Shown: positions 25,276-34,477, counted from the first letter of the stretch. The stretch: DNA of 64,000 nt from Pedobacter sp. KBW06 (GCF_003852525.1 NZ_QAJL01000004.1:622457-686456); one strand, 5' to 3'. Made by a program: numbers and translations. The notes: generated from the sequence alone by a model not told the origin.

Positions 25276-26529
25276 ATGGAATTAAAAAGAGTAGTAGTTA
25301 CAGGGTTGGGTGCGCTCACTCCAATTGGCAATACGATCCCGGAGTTCTGGGATGGTTTGCTGAATGGCGTGAGCGGCGCTGGCCCTATTACAGGTTTTGA
25401 CACATCAAAGTTCAAGACGAAGTTTGCATGTGAGCTTAAAAACTTCAATCCTGAAGATTTTTTGGACAAAAAAGAAGCCCGCAAGTTAGATCCATTTGTT
25501 CAATACGCTTTAGTAGCAACAGATGAAGCCGTAAAGGATGGTAATTTTGATTTTTCTCAACTTGACACCAACCGTATAGGCGTTATCTGGGGTTCTGGTA
25601 TTGGCGGTTTTAAAACATTTCAGGATGAAATGAAGAACTTCTTTTTAGGCGATGGTACTCCTCGTATAAATCCGTTCTTTATTCCTAAAGTAATCATTGA
25701 CATCGTCCCTGGCCATATTTCAATAAAATATGGTTTACGCGGACCCAATTTCGCTACCGTTTCTGCTTGTGCTTCTTCCACCAATGCCATGATTGACGCT
25801 TACAACTATATTCGCTTGAATATGTGTGATGTCATCATTAGCGGAGGTTCTGAAGCCATCATCAACGAAGCGGGAATCGGAGGATTTAATGCAATGCATG
25901 CCCTTTCGACCAGAAATGATGATCCAAAAACTGCCTCCAGGCCGTTTGACAAAGACAGAGATGGATTTGTTGCCGGTGAAGGTGCAGGAACGATTATCCT
26001 GGAAGAACTGGAACATGCGAAAAAACGTGGTGCTAAGATTTATGCCGAGTTAGTAGGCGGCGGAATGAGTGCAGATGCAAACCATATTACCGCACCACAT
26101 CCGCAAGGACTAGGTGCAAAAATGGTGATGACAAATGCCTTGAATGATGCAGGTTTAACTACCGGAGACATTGATTACATCAACGTTCACGGGACTTCTA
26201 CCCCACTTGGAGACATCTCTGAGAGCAGGGCAATTGTCGATTTGTTCGGCGAAGATGCCTACAAATTAAACATCAGTTCTACAAAATCAATGACAGGCCA
26301 TTTACTTGGTGCTGCAGGTGCTATTGAAGCGATTGCTGCAATTCTTGCTGTAAAAAACGACATAGTACCACCAACAATAAATCACTTTACTGATGATCCT
26401 GAATTTGATCCGAAATTGAACTTCACGTTCAACAAGGCACAAAAAAGAACCATTCGCGCTGCTCAAAGCAACACTTTTGGTTTCGGCGGTCATAATGCAT
26501 CTGTGATATTCAAAAAGTACGAAGAATAA
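25276..26529 (+). CDS. fabF: 3-oxoacyl-ACP synthase II
   Basis: 417 residues, thiolase-fold condensing enzyme. It elongates acyl-ACP with malonyl-ACP. The catalytic set is complete: Cys165 in TVSACASSTNA, His305 in VNVHGTSTPLGD-type context (INVHGTSTPLGD here), Lys337 and His342 in KSMTGHLLGAAGA. The gatekeeper region near the C-terminus reads SNTFGFGGHNASVIF. It follows acpP closely and is followed by a hairpin and rnc. Confidence 0.97.
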   Translation: MELKRVVVTGLGALTPIGNTIPEFWDGLLNGVSGAGPITGFDTSKFKTKFACELKNFNPEDFLDKKEARKLDPFVQYALVATDEAVKDGNFDFSQLDTNRIGVIWGSGIGGFKTFQDEMKNFFLGDGTPRINPFFIPKVIIDIVPGHISIKYGLRGPNFATVSACASSTNAMIDAYNYIRLNMCDVIISGGSEAIINEAGIGGFNAMHALSTRNDDPKTASRPFDKDRDGFVAGEGAGTIILEELEHAKKRGAKIYAELVGGGMSADANHITAPHPQGLGAKMVMTNALNDAGLTTGDIDYINVHGTSTPLGDISESRAIVDLFGEDAYKLNISSTKSMTGHLLGAAGAIEAIAAILAVKNDIVPPTINHFTDDPEFDPKLNFTFNKAQKRTIRAAQSNTFGFGGHNASVIFKKYEE

Positions 26530-26546
26530 GAATTAGTTTCTGTATA

Positions 26547-26580
26547 AGGAGACTATTTGTTTAGTCTCCTATAATTTTTG
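26547..26580 (+). terminator. Hairpin between fabF and rnc (partial terminator)
   Basis: The 9-bp arms AGGAGACTA (26547-26555) and TAGTCTCCT (26562-26570) are followed by ATAATTTTTG. The T run is short and rnc starts 10 bp later, so read-through is likely and this may lower rnc expression relative to acpP-fabF. Confidence 0.6.
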
Positions 26581-26589
26581 TAACAATTA

Positions 26590-27318
26590 ATGCCATTATT
26601 CGACCTGTATAAGCTTTATTTTTCAACAGATAAGGTCTTTATAAAAAAGCTAAAAAACATTTTAGGCTTTGTTCCTGGAAATACTGTTTTATACAAAATG
26701 GCATTCAGGCACAGATCTGTGGCAAAAGTTCTGAAGAACGGAAGCAGAAGCAGCAATGAACGTCTTGAATTTCTTGGAGATGCGATTCTGGGCTCTGTAA
26801 TTGCCGAATTATTGTTTAAAAGCTATCCCTATAAAGAAGAAGGTTTTCTAACGGAAATGCGTTCTAAAATTGTAAACAGGGCAAATTTAAACCAGCTGGC
26901 CCGAAAAATGGGCTTCGACCAACTGATGGTCTTTGACCAGAAAGCGGTAAACATCCAAACCAAACATCATTCGATGCTTGGTGATGCTTTTGAAGCGTTA
27001 ATAGGAGCTGTATATCTGGACAAAGGATATAATTTCACCAAAGACTTCCTGCTTAAAAGAATCATTAAGCCTTATATCGACATCCATACCCTGGAACTCA
27101 CGGAAACCAATTTCAAAAGTAAACTGATCGAATGGTGCCAGCGCCAGGGAAAAGACATTTCTTTTGACATGGTACAAAACAGTGAAGGTGAAAGCGCTAA
27201 GCTATTCACCATCAGCGCCGTTGTTGAAGGAGAAAGCTACGGTTTGGGCCGCGATTACAATAAAAAGAATGCAGAAAAACTTGCAGCTGAAAAAGCCTGC
27301 GAAGCCCTGTCGATTTAA
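26590..27318 (+). CDS. rnc: Ribonuclease III
   Basis: 242 residues. It cuts double-stranded RNA, for example in rRNA maturation. The catalytic domain carries NERLEFLGDA (residues 56-65, the signature helix) and the second acidic site GDAFEALIGAVYLDKGY. A double-stranded RNA-binding domain follows from about 172 (SKLIEWCQRQGKDISFDMV, KKNAEKLAAEKACEAL). It follows acpP-fabF, a conserved Bacteroidota order. The ATG at 26590 gives a normal N-terminal extension. It converges with the next gene, stop codons 5 bp apart. Confidence 0.96.
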   Translation: MPLFDLYKLYFSTDKVFIKKLKNILGFVPGNTVLYKMAFRHRSVAKVLKNGSRSSNERLEFLGDAILGSVIAELLFKSYPYKEEGFLTEMRSKIVNRANLNQLARKMGFDQLMVFDQKAVNIQTKHHSMLGDAFEALIGAVYLDKGYNFTKDFLLKRIIKPYIDIHTLELTETNFKSKLIEWCQRQGKDISFDMVQNSEGESAKLFTISAVVEGESYGLGRDYNKKNAEKLAAEKACEALSI

Positions 27319-27323
27319 ACTTC

Positions 27324-28037
27324 TTATTTTTTTCCCAGCGTATCTGTGTATTTCTTGTAGGAGTCTTTAATGTATTTTATTGCATCATATTCCGCCCAGT
27401 TTCTGGACTTCTCATAATCGGGCCGGTAATCCAGCATAAACTTTTCGAGATCTTTACCTTTCAGGTCTACGGTATTCTGAATCAGATATTCATTAAAAAA
27501 GCCATCTACCTGAGATTGCTTGATCTCATTGTCATAGTATCGGCCAAATCTTCTTGCATTTCCGGGGGTACGACCAAATAACTCATAAAAAGCAGTTAAT
27601 GGCTGGAAGAAATACGCCAGTACCGGAGGTTTTCCCTGATAAAAGGACCCGCTTCTTTTAAAATCTCTTTTGACATCATTCAACTCCTGTCTTTTTGTTT
27701 GCCCTTTAATATTCACCTCTCTCAATGTTGTTCCCCTGGATAAATAAACCGATACATCGGCCGTAGTGAAAACGCCCACTTCTTCATCGGAAAACTCACT
27801 TTTTACCACAACAAGGCTGTCCCCAACCACTGCTCTGATCTGAAACAGTCCCAAATCGCTGGTAGAGACCGTAAATCCATTGCGCTTATTGGTGACCTGG
27901 GCAAATTGTATCCGGTTATTTGTTCCACGTTCTTTTACCACTCCTCTGAGTAAAAATTCCTTCTGGGAAAAAGCATCGGGCATAAAAGAGAAGAAAAACA
28001 CACCGAATGCCAATGTGATGAGATGATAAGGCTTCAT
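27324..28037 (-). CDS. Secreted protein with CarboxypepD_reg-like (CNA-B-type) domain
   Basis: 237 residues from the ATG at 28037, where a normal signal peptide begins (MKPYHLITLAFGVFFFS, ending DAFSQ); the frame is open 10 codons further. Residues about 20-90 resemble the carboxypeptidase-regulatory-like beta-sandwich found at the N-terminus of Bacteroidota TonB-linked proteins (LLRGVVKERGTNNRIQFAQV, DLGLFQIRAVVGDSLVV, STTLREV-like RGTTLREVNI). The remaining 130 residues are charged and helical, with no known motif. It may be an envelope-anchored adaptor, but that is a guess. It stands alone between rnc and yicC. Confidence 0.7.
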   Translation of the reverse strand: MKPYHLITLAFGVFFFSFMPDAFSQKEFLLRGVVKERGTNNRIQFAQVTNKRNGFTVSTSDLGLFQIRAVVGDSLVVVKSEFSDEEVGVFTTADVSVYLSRGTTLREVNIKGQTKRQELNDVKRDFKRSGSFYQGKPPVLAYFFQPLTAFYELFGRTPGNARRFGRYYDNEIKQSQVDGFFNEYLIQNTVDLKGKDLEKFMLDYRPDYEKSRNWAEYDAIKYIKDSYKKYTDTLGKK

Positions 28038-28257
28038 TATATCTAGATTTTTTGTAAACTTAACCAATGTTTCCCAATCAATTAAGTTAAAAAAAGTTAA
28101 AATGATCGCAGAAACTGTGGTTTTTATAACAAAGTAAAACTGAAAAAGTTACCTCTTTTTTCCAATTCCCGGCTAAATGTGGCATTAAAAAAACAAAGTC
28201 GGCCAGGTTCTGTACATCATTAAGCAACATAGGTTTAATCATTTTAACAATAAATTA

Positions 28258-28265
28258 TATCTTTG
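28258..28265 (+). promoter_or_regulatory. -7 element just before yicC
   Basis: TATCTTTG is a full TAnnTTTG match. Its last base is only 3 bases before the yicC ATG (28269), so transcription from it would begin at or next to the start codon. A TTTA at 28234-28237 may serve as a weak -33. Confidence 0.55.
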
Positions 28266-28268
28266 CAC

Positions 28269-29144
28269 ATGATAAAATCAATGACAGGCTTTGGTCTGGC
28301 CTCTACTGATCATGAAAACATTAAGTTTGCAGTAGAGATTAAGTCTTTAAACAGCAAGTTTTTAGAACTCAATCTAAAACTTCCAAGGGCTTTCTCCGAA
28401 AAGGAGTTGTTATTACGCAACGTATGCAGCAAAGAAATCGAACGTGGTAAAGTCAGTATTTCTATAAATATTGATCGCGGTGAGGAAAACCTCAAAGGAG
28501 CAACCATCAATGCCGCCTTATTGAGCAAATACTATAAACAACTTGAAGCGATTAATGTTGATTTGGGCGCCAACTCGACCAACCTTTTACAGGCCGTCTT
28601 GAGTTTTCCTGAGGTCATCAGCTACCAGGAAGAAGAAATCAATGAAAATGACTGGGATATTTTATACAGCACTTTCAATAAAGCACTGGAGAACTTCAAT
28701 CAGTTCAGACATACGGAAGGAAATGTTTTAAAAACAGATCTGGAGTTGAGAATTAAAAACATACTTCAGTTTTTTGCCCAGATAGAAGTTCTGGAGCCTC
28801 TGAGAATCCCTCAGATCAGAACAAGATTAAATCAGTTTCTGGAAGAAAACGTAGGGAAAATAAATGTAGATCAAAACCGGTTAGAGCAGGAATTGATCTA
28901 TTACATTGATAAATTAGACATTACCGAAGAAAAAACACGCCTGAAAAGTCATTGTGATTATTTCACAGAGACTTTAAAGAGCAAAGATGCCAACGGTAAA
29001 AAACTCGGTTTCATCTCTCAGGAGATTGGCAGAGAAATCAATACTATGGGTGCTAAAGCAAATGATGCACAGATACAACAATTGGTAGTAGGGATGAAAG
29101 AAGAGCTGGAAAAAATTAAGGAACAACTATTAAACGTTTTATAA
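28269..29144 (+). CDS. yicC: YicC family endoribonuclease-like protein
   Basis: 291 residues from the ATG at 28269; a TTG two codons earlier lies inside the promoter motif and is rejected. The N-terminus MIKSMTGFGLAS is the strongest mark of the family, followed by EIKSLNSKFLELNLKLPR. The C-terminal DUF1732 part ends ERLRKCHC-like in others; here it is LGFISQEIGREINTMGAKANDAQIQQLVVGMKEELEKIKEQ. E. coli YicC degrades small RNA such as RyhB. It heads a yicC-gmk-nadD operon (gaps of 6 and 1 bp). Confidence 0.92.
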   Translation: MIKSMTGFGLASTDHENIKFAVEIKSLNSKFLELNLKLPRAFSEKELLLRNVCSKEIERGKVSISINIDRGEENLKGATINAALLSKYYKQLEAINVDLGANSTNLLQAVLSFPEVISYQEEEINENDWDILYSTFNKALENFNQFRHTEGNVLKTDLELRIKNILQFFAQIEVLEPLRIPQIRTRLNQFLEENVGKINVDQNRLEQELIYYIDKLDITEEKTRLKSHCDYFTETLKSKDANGKKLGFISQEIGREINTMGAKANDAQIQQLVVGMKEELEKIKEQLLNVL

Positions 29145-29150
29145 GTACGC

Positions 29151-29723
29151 ATGACACAAGGTAAACTCATTATATTTTCTGCCCCTTCAGGAGCAGGTAA
29201 AACCACTATCGTAAAACACCTGCTTAAGAAATTTCCGGAATTAAGTTTCTCGATTTCAGCTACTACCCGCGAATCCAGAGGTGATGAAGAGCATGAGAAA
29301 GATTATTATTTCATTTCAAAAGAAGACTTTCTCCATAAAGTAGCCCATCAGGAATTTGTGGAATTTGAAGAAGTATATAACGGTACTTTTTACGGAACCT
29401 TAAGGTCTGAAATTGAAAGGATCTGGAACACAGGCAAACATGTCATTTTTGATATCGACGTGGAAGGCGGTTTACGTCTGAAACGTAAATATGAGGACGA
29501 TGCCCTGGCTATATTTGTTCAGCCGCCCTCTTTAGAGGTCCTGAAGGAACGTTTAACCGGAAGAGGAACTGACAGCAACGAAAAACTTCAGGAACGCTTT
29601 ATAAAGGCTGAAAAAGAGTTGAACTATGCGGAGAAGTTTGATGTAATCCTTAAAAACTTCGAACTGGAAACTGCCTGCAAAGAAGCAGAACAACTGGTTG
29701 GAGATTTTATCAATAACAAGTAA
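29151..29723 (+). CDS. gmk: Guanylate kinase
   Basis: 190 residues. It phosphorylates GMP to GDP with ATP. The P-loop is APSGAGKTT (residues 11-19). The GMP-binding region includes SATTRESRGDEEHEKDYYFIS, EFVEFEEVYNGTFYGT and IFDIDVEGGLRLK, and the lid is RLTGRGTDS. It is the middle gene of yicC-gmk-nadD; its stop is separated from the nadD start by one base, which suggests coupled translation. Confidence 0.97.
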   Translation: MTQGKLIIFSAPSGAGKTTIVKHLLKKFPELSFSISATTRESRGDEEHEKDYYFISKEDFLHKVAHQEFVEFEEVYNGTFYGTLRSEIERIWNTGKHVIFDIDVEGGLRLKRKYEDDALAIFVQPPSLEVLKERLTGRGTDSNEKLQERFIKAEKELNYAEKFDVILKNFELETACKEAEQLVGDFINNK

Positions 29724-29724
29724 A

Positions 29725-30297
29725 ATGAAAACAGGGTTATTCTTTGGTTCATTCAACCCCATCCATATCGGTCACCTGGTTATTGCCAACTATATGGCTG
29801 GCTTTACCGGACTTAAAGAAGTATGGCTGCTGGTTTCACCACATAACCCGCTGAAGAATAAAAACGGACTGACCAATATGTACGACAGGTTGGAAATGGC
29901 TAAACTCGCCACAGAAACCTCAGATCATATTAAAGTAAGTGATATAGAGTTTGGGCTGTCTCAGCCCTCCTATACCGTAGATACCTTAGCTTTTCTGCAG
30001 GAAAAGTACCCCGGAAAGGAATTCGTTCTGATCATGGGTGCCGATAACCTCTCTTCGCTGAAAAAATGGAAGAATTATGAGGTCCTGCTGAAGAATTACC
30101 AGATCTATGTTTACCCAAGACCAGGCATTGACCTGAGCGAATGGGAAAATCATCCGGCAATCACCATTACAGAAACACCACAAATGGACATTTCTTCCAC
30201 CTTTATCCGCAAAGCGTTAAAGGAAGGAAGAAATGTTCAATATTTTGTGCCGGATAAAGTCCTCGCTTTTATGGACAATAAAAATATGTACCGCTAA
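29725..30297 (+). CDS. nadD: Nicotinate-nucleotide adenylyltransferase
   Basis: 190 residues from the ATG at 29725, one base after the gmk stop. A longer frame (from 29698) would overlap gmk and lacks support. It joins nicotinate mononucleotide and ATP to make deamido-NAD in NAD synthesis. The nucleotidyltransferase motif GSFNPIHIGH (residues 8-17) and the C-terminal ISSTFIR are intact; MGADNLSSLKKWKNY holds the usual substrate loop. The last four bases overlap the convergent rsmI gene. Confidence 0.95.
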   Translation: MKTGLFFGSFNPIHIGHLVIANYMAGFTGLKEVWLLVSPHNPLKNKNGLTNMYDRLEMAKLATETSDHIKVSDIEFGLSQPSYTVDTLAFLQEKYPGKEFVLIMGADNLSSLKKWKNYEVLLKNYQIYVYPRPGIDLSEWENHPAITITETPQMDISSTFIRKALKEGRNVQYFVPDKVLAFMDNKNMYR

Positions 30298-31007
30298 GAA
30301 GGCCTGTAAAGCAAGAATATAGCTGGTTTTTTATGCAGGTCAATCCGCTCTTTTCTCCAAAGTGCTACAGATTGTGTCTTGATGTATTCTTCTTCTGCAT
30401 TGATGTTACAAGCTACACAAAGCATGGCCTGCGGAGAACAGTTCTTCAATACATCTTCCAGCAAATGATTGTTTCTGAAAGGTGTCTCTATAAATAACTG
30501 CGTTTGTTTCTTAGCCAAAGACTGTTGCTCCAGTTCTTTGATGCGTTTTCCACGCTCCACTTTATCAATTGGTAAATAGCCGTGAAAAGTAAAACTCTGA
30601 CCATTGAATCCGGAAGCCATTAATGCCAGCAAGATTGAGCTTGGTCCAACTAATGGAACAACCTTGATCCCTCTTCTATGTGCTTCGGCAACCACTTCCG
30701 CACCAGGATCTGCTACTCCCGGACATCCGGCTTCGCTCATTAATCCAACATCTTTACCCGCATTCAGCTCTTTAAAATACGGAGCTAATGAAGCGTTCCG
30801 CTGGTGCTTACCATAATCGTGGATCAGCAGCTCGCTCTGCGGCAACTTCAACCCGGCTTCTTTTAAAAACTTTCTGGCTGTTTTTTCATTCTCAACGATA
30901 TAAGTGTCTATTGCATTGATGGTGTCGCCTAAAAAAGGAGTAAAAGATTTCTGGGCAGCATTTTCTGCCAGAGGAACGGGGATAAGGAATAAAGTGCCTT
31001 TTTGCAT
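30294..31007 (-). CDS. rsmI: 16S rRNA cytidine 2'-O-methyltransferase-like protein (RsmI family)
   Basis: 237 residues of the SAM-dependent tetrapyrrole methylase fold. IPVPLAENAAQK at the start, GLMSEAGCPGVADPGAEVV (residues about 88-106), and VVPLVGPSSILLALMASGFNGQSFTFHGYLP are the RsmI/YraL-type signatures. RsmI methylates C1402 in the 16S decoding centre. This is the shorter Bacteroidota form, so the exact target is inferred. The stop codon overlaps the end of nadD by four bases, tail to tail. Confidence 0.87.
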   Translation of the reverse strand: MQKGTLFLIPVPLAENAAQKSFTPFLGDTINAIDTYIVENEKTARKFLKEAGLKLPQSELLIHDYGKHQRNASLAPYFKELNAGKDVGLMSEAGCPGVADPGAEVVAEAHRRGIKVVPLVGPSSILLALMASGFNGQSFTFHGYLPIDKVERGKRIKELEQQSLAKKQTQLFIETPFRNNHLLEDVLKNCSPQAMLCVACNINAEEEYIKTQSVALWRKERIDLHKKPAIFLLYRPS

Positions 31008-31303
31008 AAATTTTGTTTTGTTTACAAAAGAAGAAAATAATTTCCTGGAAAGAGCAACTCAACACATTTAATATTCCTTCAGAACCAGAATATAACACCG
31101 AAATTAGAAATTTTTAAAAAATTTTTTCGTAAATTACTTATTCGCCAACCGATTAAATATCGGCATATCCCGCTCTTAAACCAATATAATTATGCCAGAT
31201 CGCATAATCGTAATGTAATATTCCTAAGGCAGTTTAAACTTTTGCCATTCTTTGGAACTCAAATTGTTATATAAAAAGCGTTAGGTAAATTAAACACACA
31301 CAA

Positions 31304-32743
31304 ATGAAAAATTTAATCAAATTACCGGCAATTGTGCTGGGGCTTATGCTCCTGATGACCGGAACCGCGCAGCGCGTTATGGCACAAGACGACGACGTTT
31401 CGCTCCAATCCTTCTATGATGAGCTTTCTCCTTATGGTACCTGGATTCAGGATCCTCAATACGGATACGTATGGAGGCCTGATGTAGAACAGGACGATTT
31501 CAGACCCTATTATAGCAACGGTAGATGGGCAATGACAGAATATGGCAATACCTGGGTATCCAATTACGACTGGGGATGGGCCCCTTTCCACTATGGAAGA
31601 TGGGTATATAACCGCTACAGACAATGGATCTGGATTCCTGATACCGTTTGGGGACCTGCATGGGTAAGCTGGAGAAGTGGTGGTGGTTACTATGGATGGG
31701 CTCCGATGGGACCAAGTGTCAACATAAATATCAATTTTGGAATTCCAGATAACTGGTGGGTGTTTATTCCTCAGCGTAATATCTATTACGATAGTTTCCC
31801 AAGATATTATTCCCGTAGAAACGTAACCATTATTAACAATACAACGATCATCAATAATACCTACGAAAGAAACAGACGTACTTACTATACCGGACCAAGA
31901 GTTGACGAGGTTAGACGTGCAACCAGAGGTGATGTACAGATTTATAACGTAAACAGGACCAGCAGAGCCGGTAGAACTGAGCTCAGAGGTAATGAACTCA
32001 ACATTTATAATCCGAGAAGCTCCAGAACAGACAGGGGAAGCGTACAGGGACCAAGAGATGCAGTTCGTGGCGACGCAAATCTGACCAGACCGAATGGCTC
32101 TATGGCAGTTGACCGTGGTTCAAGATCAGATCGTGGAACTACAGGTATTGATAGAAATACTATCGGAGATCGTAGTGGAAGACCAGATCGTGGAACAATT
32201 GAAGGAAGAAACCCATCGAATAATAATAGCCGTTCGGATAGAACAAACAATCGTTCTGAAGGAATAATCAACCCTTCAAGGGACAACAATCCTTCAAGAG
32301 ACAACAATACAGGAAACAGAGCTGAAGGAAGGGCAACCAGAGAAAACAACAGGTTTGGAACTCCGTCCGACAGGAATAATGAAGCAATGCCGGTAAGACC
32401 GGATAGAAGCAGCTCCAGAGAAAGCCGTCAGGAAAGAACACAACCAACACCTCAGACACAGCCTGCTCCTCAACCGATGCCGGTGCAGCCACAGGCAAGG
32501 CCTCAACGTGAAGAGCGAAGAGCAGAGCCTCAGGTTAGACAGGAACGTCCTCAACCTCAGCCACAACCTCAAAGGATGGAAAGACAAGAGCGCTCACAGC
32601 CTCAACCTCAGGCCCAGCCACAGAGAATGGAAAGACAGGAACGCCAAAGCGCACCCCCAACCCGTTCCGAAGGCAGGGGCAGCGGAGAAAGCAGGAGCAG
32701 CGGATCCGAAAGTGGAAGATCTTCAAGAGCAGGAAGAGGTTAA
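31304..32743 (+). CDS. DUF6600-type secreted protein with Trp/Tyr-rich repeats and a disordered Arg/Gln/Pro tail
   Basis: 479 residues. A signal peptide ends near RVMAQ. Residues about 28-165 form a region with repeated GxW and YGxW-type units (YGTWIQDPQYGYVWRP, YGNTWVSNYDWGWAPFHY, YRQWIWIPDTVWGPAWV, GGYYGWAPMG), as in DUF6600 proteins. Residues about 190-479 are low complexity: Arg, Asn, Asp, Ser, then Gln/Pro with repeats such as PQPQ and RMERQER, and end in a Ser/Gly/Arg stretch. This tail is strongly basic and predicted disordered. Function is unknown; the exported, positively charged tail could contact peptidoglycan, LPS or nucleic acid, but that is inference. A good terminator follows. 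Confidence 0.78.
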   Translation: MKNLIKLPAIVLGLMLLMTGTAQRVMAQDDDVSLQSFYDELSPYGTWIQDPQYGYVWRPDVEQDDFRPYYSNGRWAMTEYGNTWVSNYDWGWAPFHYGRWVYNRYRQWIWIPDTVWGPAWVSWRSGGGYYGWAPMGPSVNININFGIPDNWWVFIPQRNIYYDSFPRYYSRRNVTIINNTTIINNTYERNRRTYYTGPRVDEVRRATRGDVQIYNVNRTSRAGRTELRGNELNIYNPRSSRTDRGSVQGPRDAVRGDANLTRPNGSMAVDRGSRSDRGTTGIDRNTIGDRSGRPDRGTIEGRNPSNNNSRSDRTNNRSEGIINPSRDNNPSRDNNTGNRAEGRATRENNRFGTPSDRNNEAMPVRPDRSSSRESRQERTQPTPQTQPAPQPMPVQPQARPQREERRAEPQVRQERPQPQPQPQRMERQERSQPQPQAQPQRMERQERQSAPPTRSEGRGSGESRSSGSESGRSSRAGRG

Positions 32744-32760
32744 TTCCCAGCTCAGTTATA

Positions 32761-32794
32761 AAAAACCGGCCATCTGATGGCCGGTTTTTCTTTT
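32761..32794 (+). terminator. Terminator of the DUF6600 gene
   Basis: The perfect 14-bp arms AAAAACCGGCCATC (32761-32774) and GATGGCCGGTTTTT (32776-32789) are followed by CTTTTT. Confidence 0.85.
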
Positions 32795-32818
32795 TAGCCC
32801 TCTTTTATATATTATAAT

Positions 32819-32826
32819 TATCTTTG
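32819..32826 (+). promoter_or_regulatory. -7 element of prfC
   Basis: TATCTTTG fits TAnnTTTG fully, 33 bp before the prfC start and right after the preceding terminator. No clear -33 TTTG is seen. Confidence 0.5.
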
Positions 32827-32859
32827 CAGCCTCATCAAGCACAACAGGCTTAATTCTTT

Positions 32860-34440
32860 ATGATTCACCCAGAAATAGAAAAACGAAAAACATTCGCTAT
32901 TATCAGTCACCCCGATGCAGGTAAAACTACTCTTACAGAAAAGTTTTTACTCTTCGGAGGAGCAATAAATACGGCCGGAGCGGTTAAACGGAATAAGGCC
33001 AACCAAAGCAATACCTCCGATTTTATGGAAATTGAGAAGCAACGTGGAATCTCCGTAGCGACTTCTGTAATGGGCTTTGAATACAGCGGAAAACGCATCA
33101 ACATATTAGATACTCCTGGTCACAAAGACTTTGCTGAAGATACTTACCGTACTTTATCGGCGGTAGACAGCGTAATCCTCGTGGTCGACTGTGTGAAGGG
33201 GGTCGAAGAGCAGACCGAAAAATTAATGGCAGTCTGCAGAATGCGAAATACCCCGGTAATTATCTTTGTCAATAAGATGGACAGGGAAGGAAAGGATGCT
33301 TTTGACCTGCTTGACGAGATCGAAAGCAAACTGAACATCAGCCTTTGTCCGCTTTCCTGGCCAATAGGTCAGGGACATACTTTTAAAGGAGTATACAGCA
33401 TTTACAACAAACACCTGAACCTTTTTGAGGCTGATAAAACAAAAATCAGTGCCCCTGTCATCGAGGTCAGTGACCTGAATGACCCGAATCTGAATAATTT
33501 CCTGAAACCAAAAGAGCTGGATGGACTAAAGTCTGATCTGGAACTGGTAGATGGTGTTTATGGACAGATCGATAAAAACATGTACATCGAAGGATTACTT
33601 GCACCGGTGTTCTTTGGCAGTGCCATCAATAATTTCGGGATTAAAGAACTGCTGGATACTTTCGTTCAAATCGCACCAAGCCCAAAAAGCAGGGAAGCAG
33701 AACAGCGTGAAGTATTGGTAAATGAGAAAAACTTTACAGGATTTGTATTTAAAATCCATGCCAACTTAGATCCTAAACACCGCGACCGTATCGCCTTTTT
33801 GAGAATCTGCTCTGGTAAATTTGAACGCAATAAATTCTACTTCCATACCCGCCAGAATAAAAAACTGAAATTCTCCAATCCAATGGATTTCATGGCCAAT
33901 GAGAAAAGTATCGTTGAAGAAGCCTGGCCGGGAGATGTGGTCGGATTATATGACAGTGGAAACTTCAAAATCGGCGATACCCTTACAGAAGGAGAACAGT
34001 TGCAATTTAAAGGCATTCCAAGCTTCTCTCCTGAAATATTTAAAGAAGTAGAGAACAGAGACCCACTTCGCACAAAACAGCTGGAGAAGGGCATACAACA
34101 ACTCACAGAAGAAGGTGTGGCTCAATTGTTCACTGCACAACCAGGTAACCGTAAAATTATTGGTGCGGTAGGTGAACTTCAATTTGAAGTAATCGCATTT
34201 CGTCTGGAGCATGAATACGGTGCGAAAGCGCATTTCCGTACTTTAAGTTATGGCAGATCTAATTGGGTAACGTCAACAGACAAAAAGAAATTAGAAGAGT
34301 TCCTGAAACGGAAACAACAACATATCGGGGAAGATAAAGATGGCAATCCGGTGTTCCTTGCGGATAATGATTTCATGATCAATATGACCATGCGTGATTA
34401 TCCGGACATTCAGTTCCACAAAACTTCGGAATTTAAATAA
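32860..34440 (+). CDS. prfC: Peptide chain release factor 3
   Basis: 526 residues, translational GTPase that removes RF1/RF2 from the ribosome after peptide release. G1 is HPDAGKTT (residues 17-24), the switch I region contains EKQRGISVATSV, G3 is DTPGHKDF (84-91), and G4 is NKMDREG. Beta-barrel domain II and the RF3 C-terminal domain follow, with RKIIGAVGELQFEVIAFRLEHEYG. Length equals the usual 520-530. It is monocistronic between two hairpins. Confidence 0.96.
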   Translation: MIHPEIEKRKTFAIISHPDAGKTTLTEKFLLFGGAINTAGAVKRNKANQSNTSDFMEIEKQRGISVATSVMGFEYSGKRINILDTPGHKDFAEDTYRTLSAVDSVILVVDCVKGVEEQTEKLMAVCRMRNTPVIIFVNKMDREGKDAFDLLDEIESKLNISLCPLSWPIGQGHTFKGVYSIYNKHLNLFEADKTKISAPVIEVSDLNDPNLNNFLKPKELDGLKSDLELVDGVYGQIDKNMYIEGLLAPVFFGSAINNFGIKELLDTFVQIAPSPKSREAEQREVLVNEKNFTGFVFKIHANLDPKHRDRIAFLRICSGKFERNKFYFHTRQNKKLKFSNPMDFMANEKSIVEEAWPGDVVGLYDSGNFKIGDTLTEGEQLQFKGIPSFSPEIFKEVENRDPLRTKQLEKGIQQLTEEGVAQLFTAQPGNRKIIGAVGELQFEVIAFRLEHEYGAKAHFRTLSYGRSNWVTSTDKKKLEEFLKRKQQHIGEDKDGNPVFLADNDFMINMTMRDYPDIQFHKTSEFK

Positions 34441-34477
34441 AAAAAGGCTGCCAGATATAAGATCTGGCAGCCTTTTT
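34441..34477 (+). terminator. Bidirectional terminator between prfC and the aminotransferase gene
   Basis: The perfect 16-bp arms AAAAAGGCTGCCAGAT (34441-34456) and ATCTGGCAGCCTTTTT (34462-34477) begin right after the prfC stop. The T runs on both strands also end the convergent transcript (stop at 34494). Confidence 0.88.

Noticed and set aside
31008..31303. Possible gene in the 296-bp gap between rsmI and the DUF6600 gene
   Set aside because: No convincing frame is seen; it is A/T-rich and probably holds the two divergent promoters, including an AACTTTTG-like element near 31240.
32100..32740. Repetitive DNA that could be mistaken for a CRISPR or tandem-repeat array
   Set aside because: The repeats are irregular, keep one reading frame and encode the low-complexity tail of the DUF6600 protein; there are no direct repeats with unique spacers.
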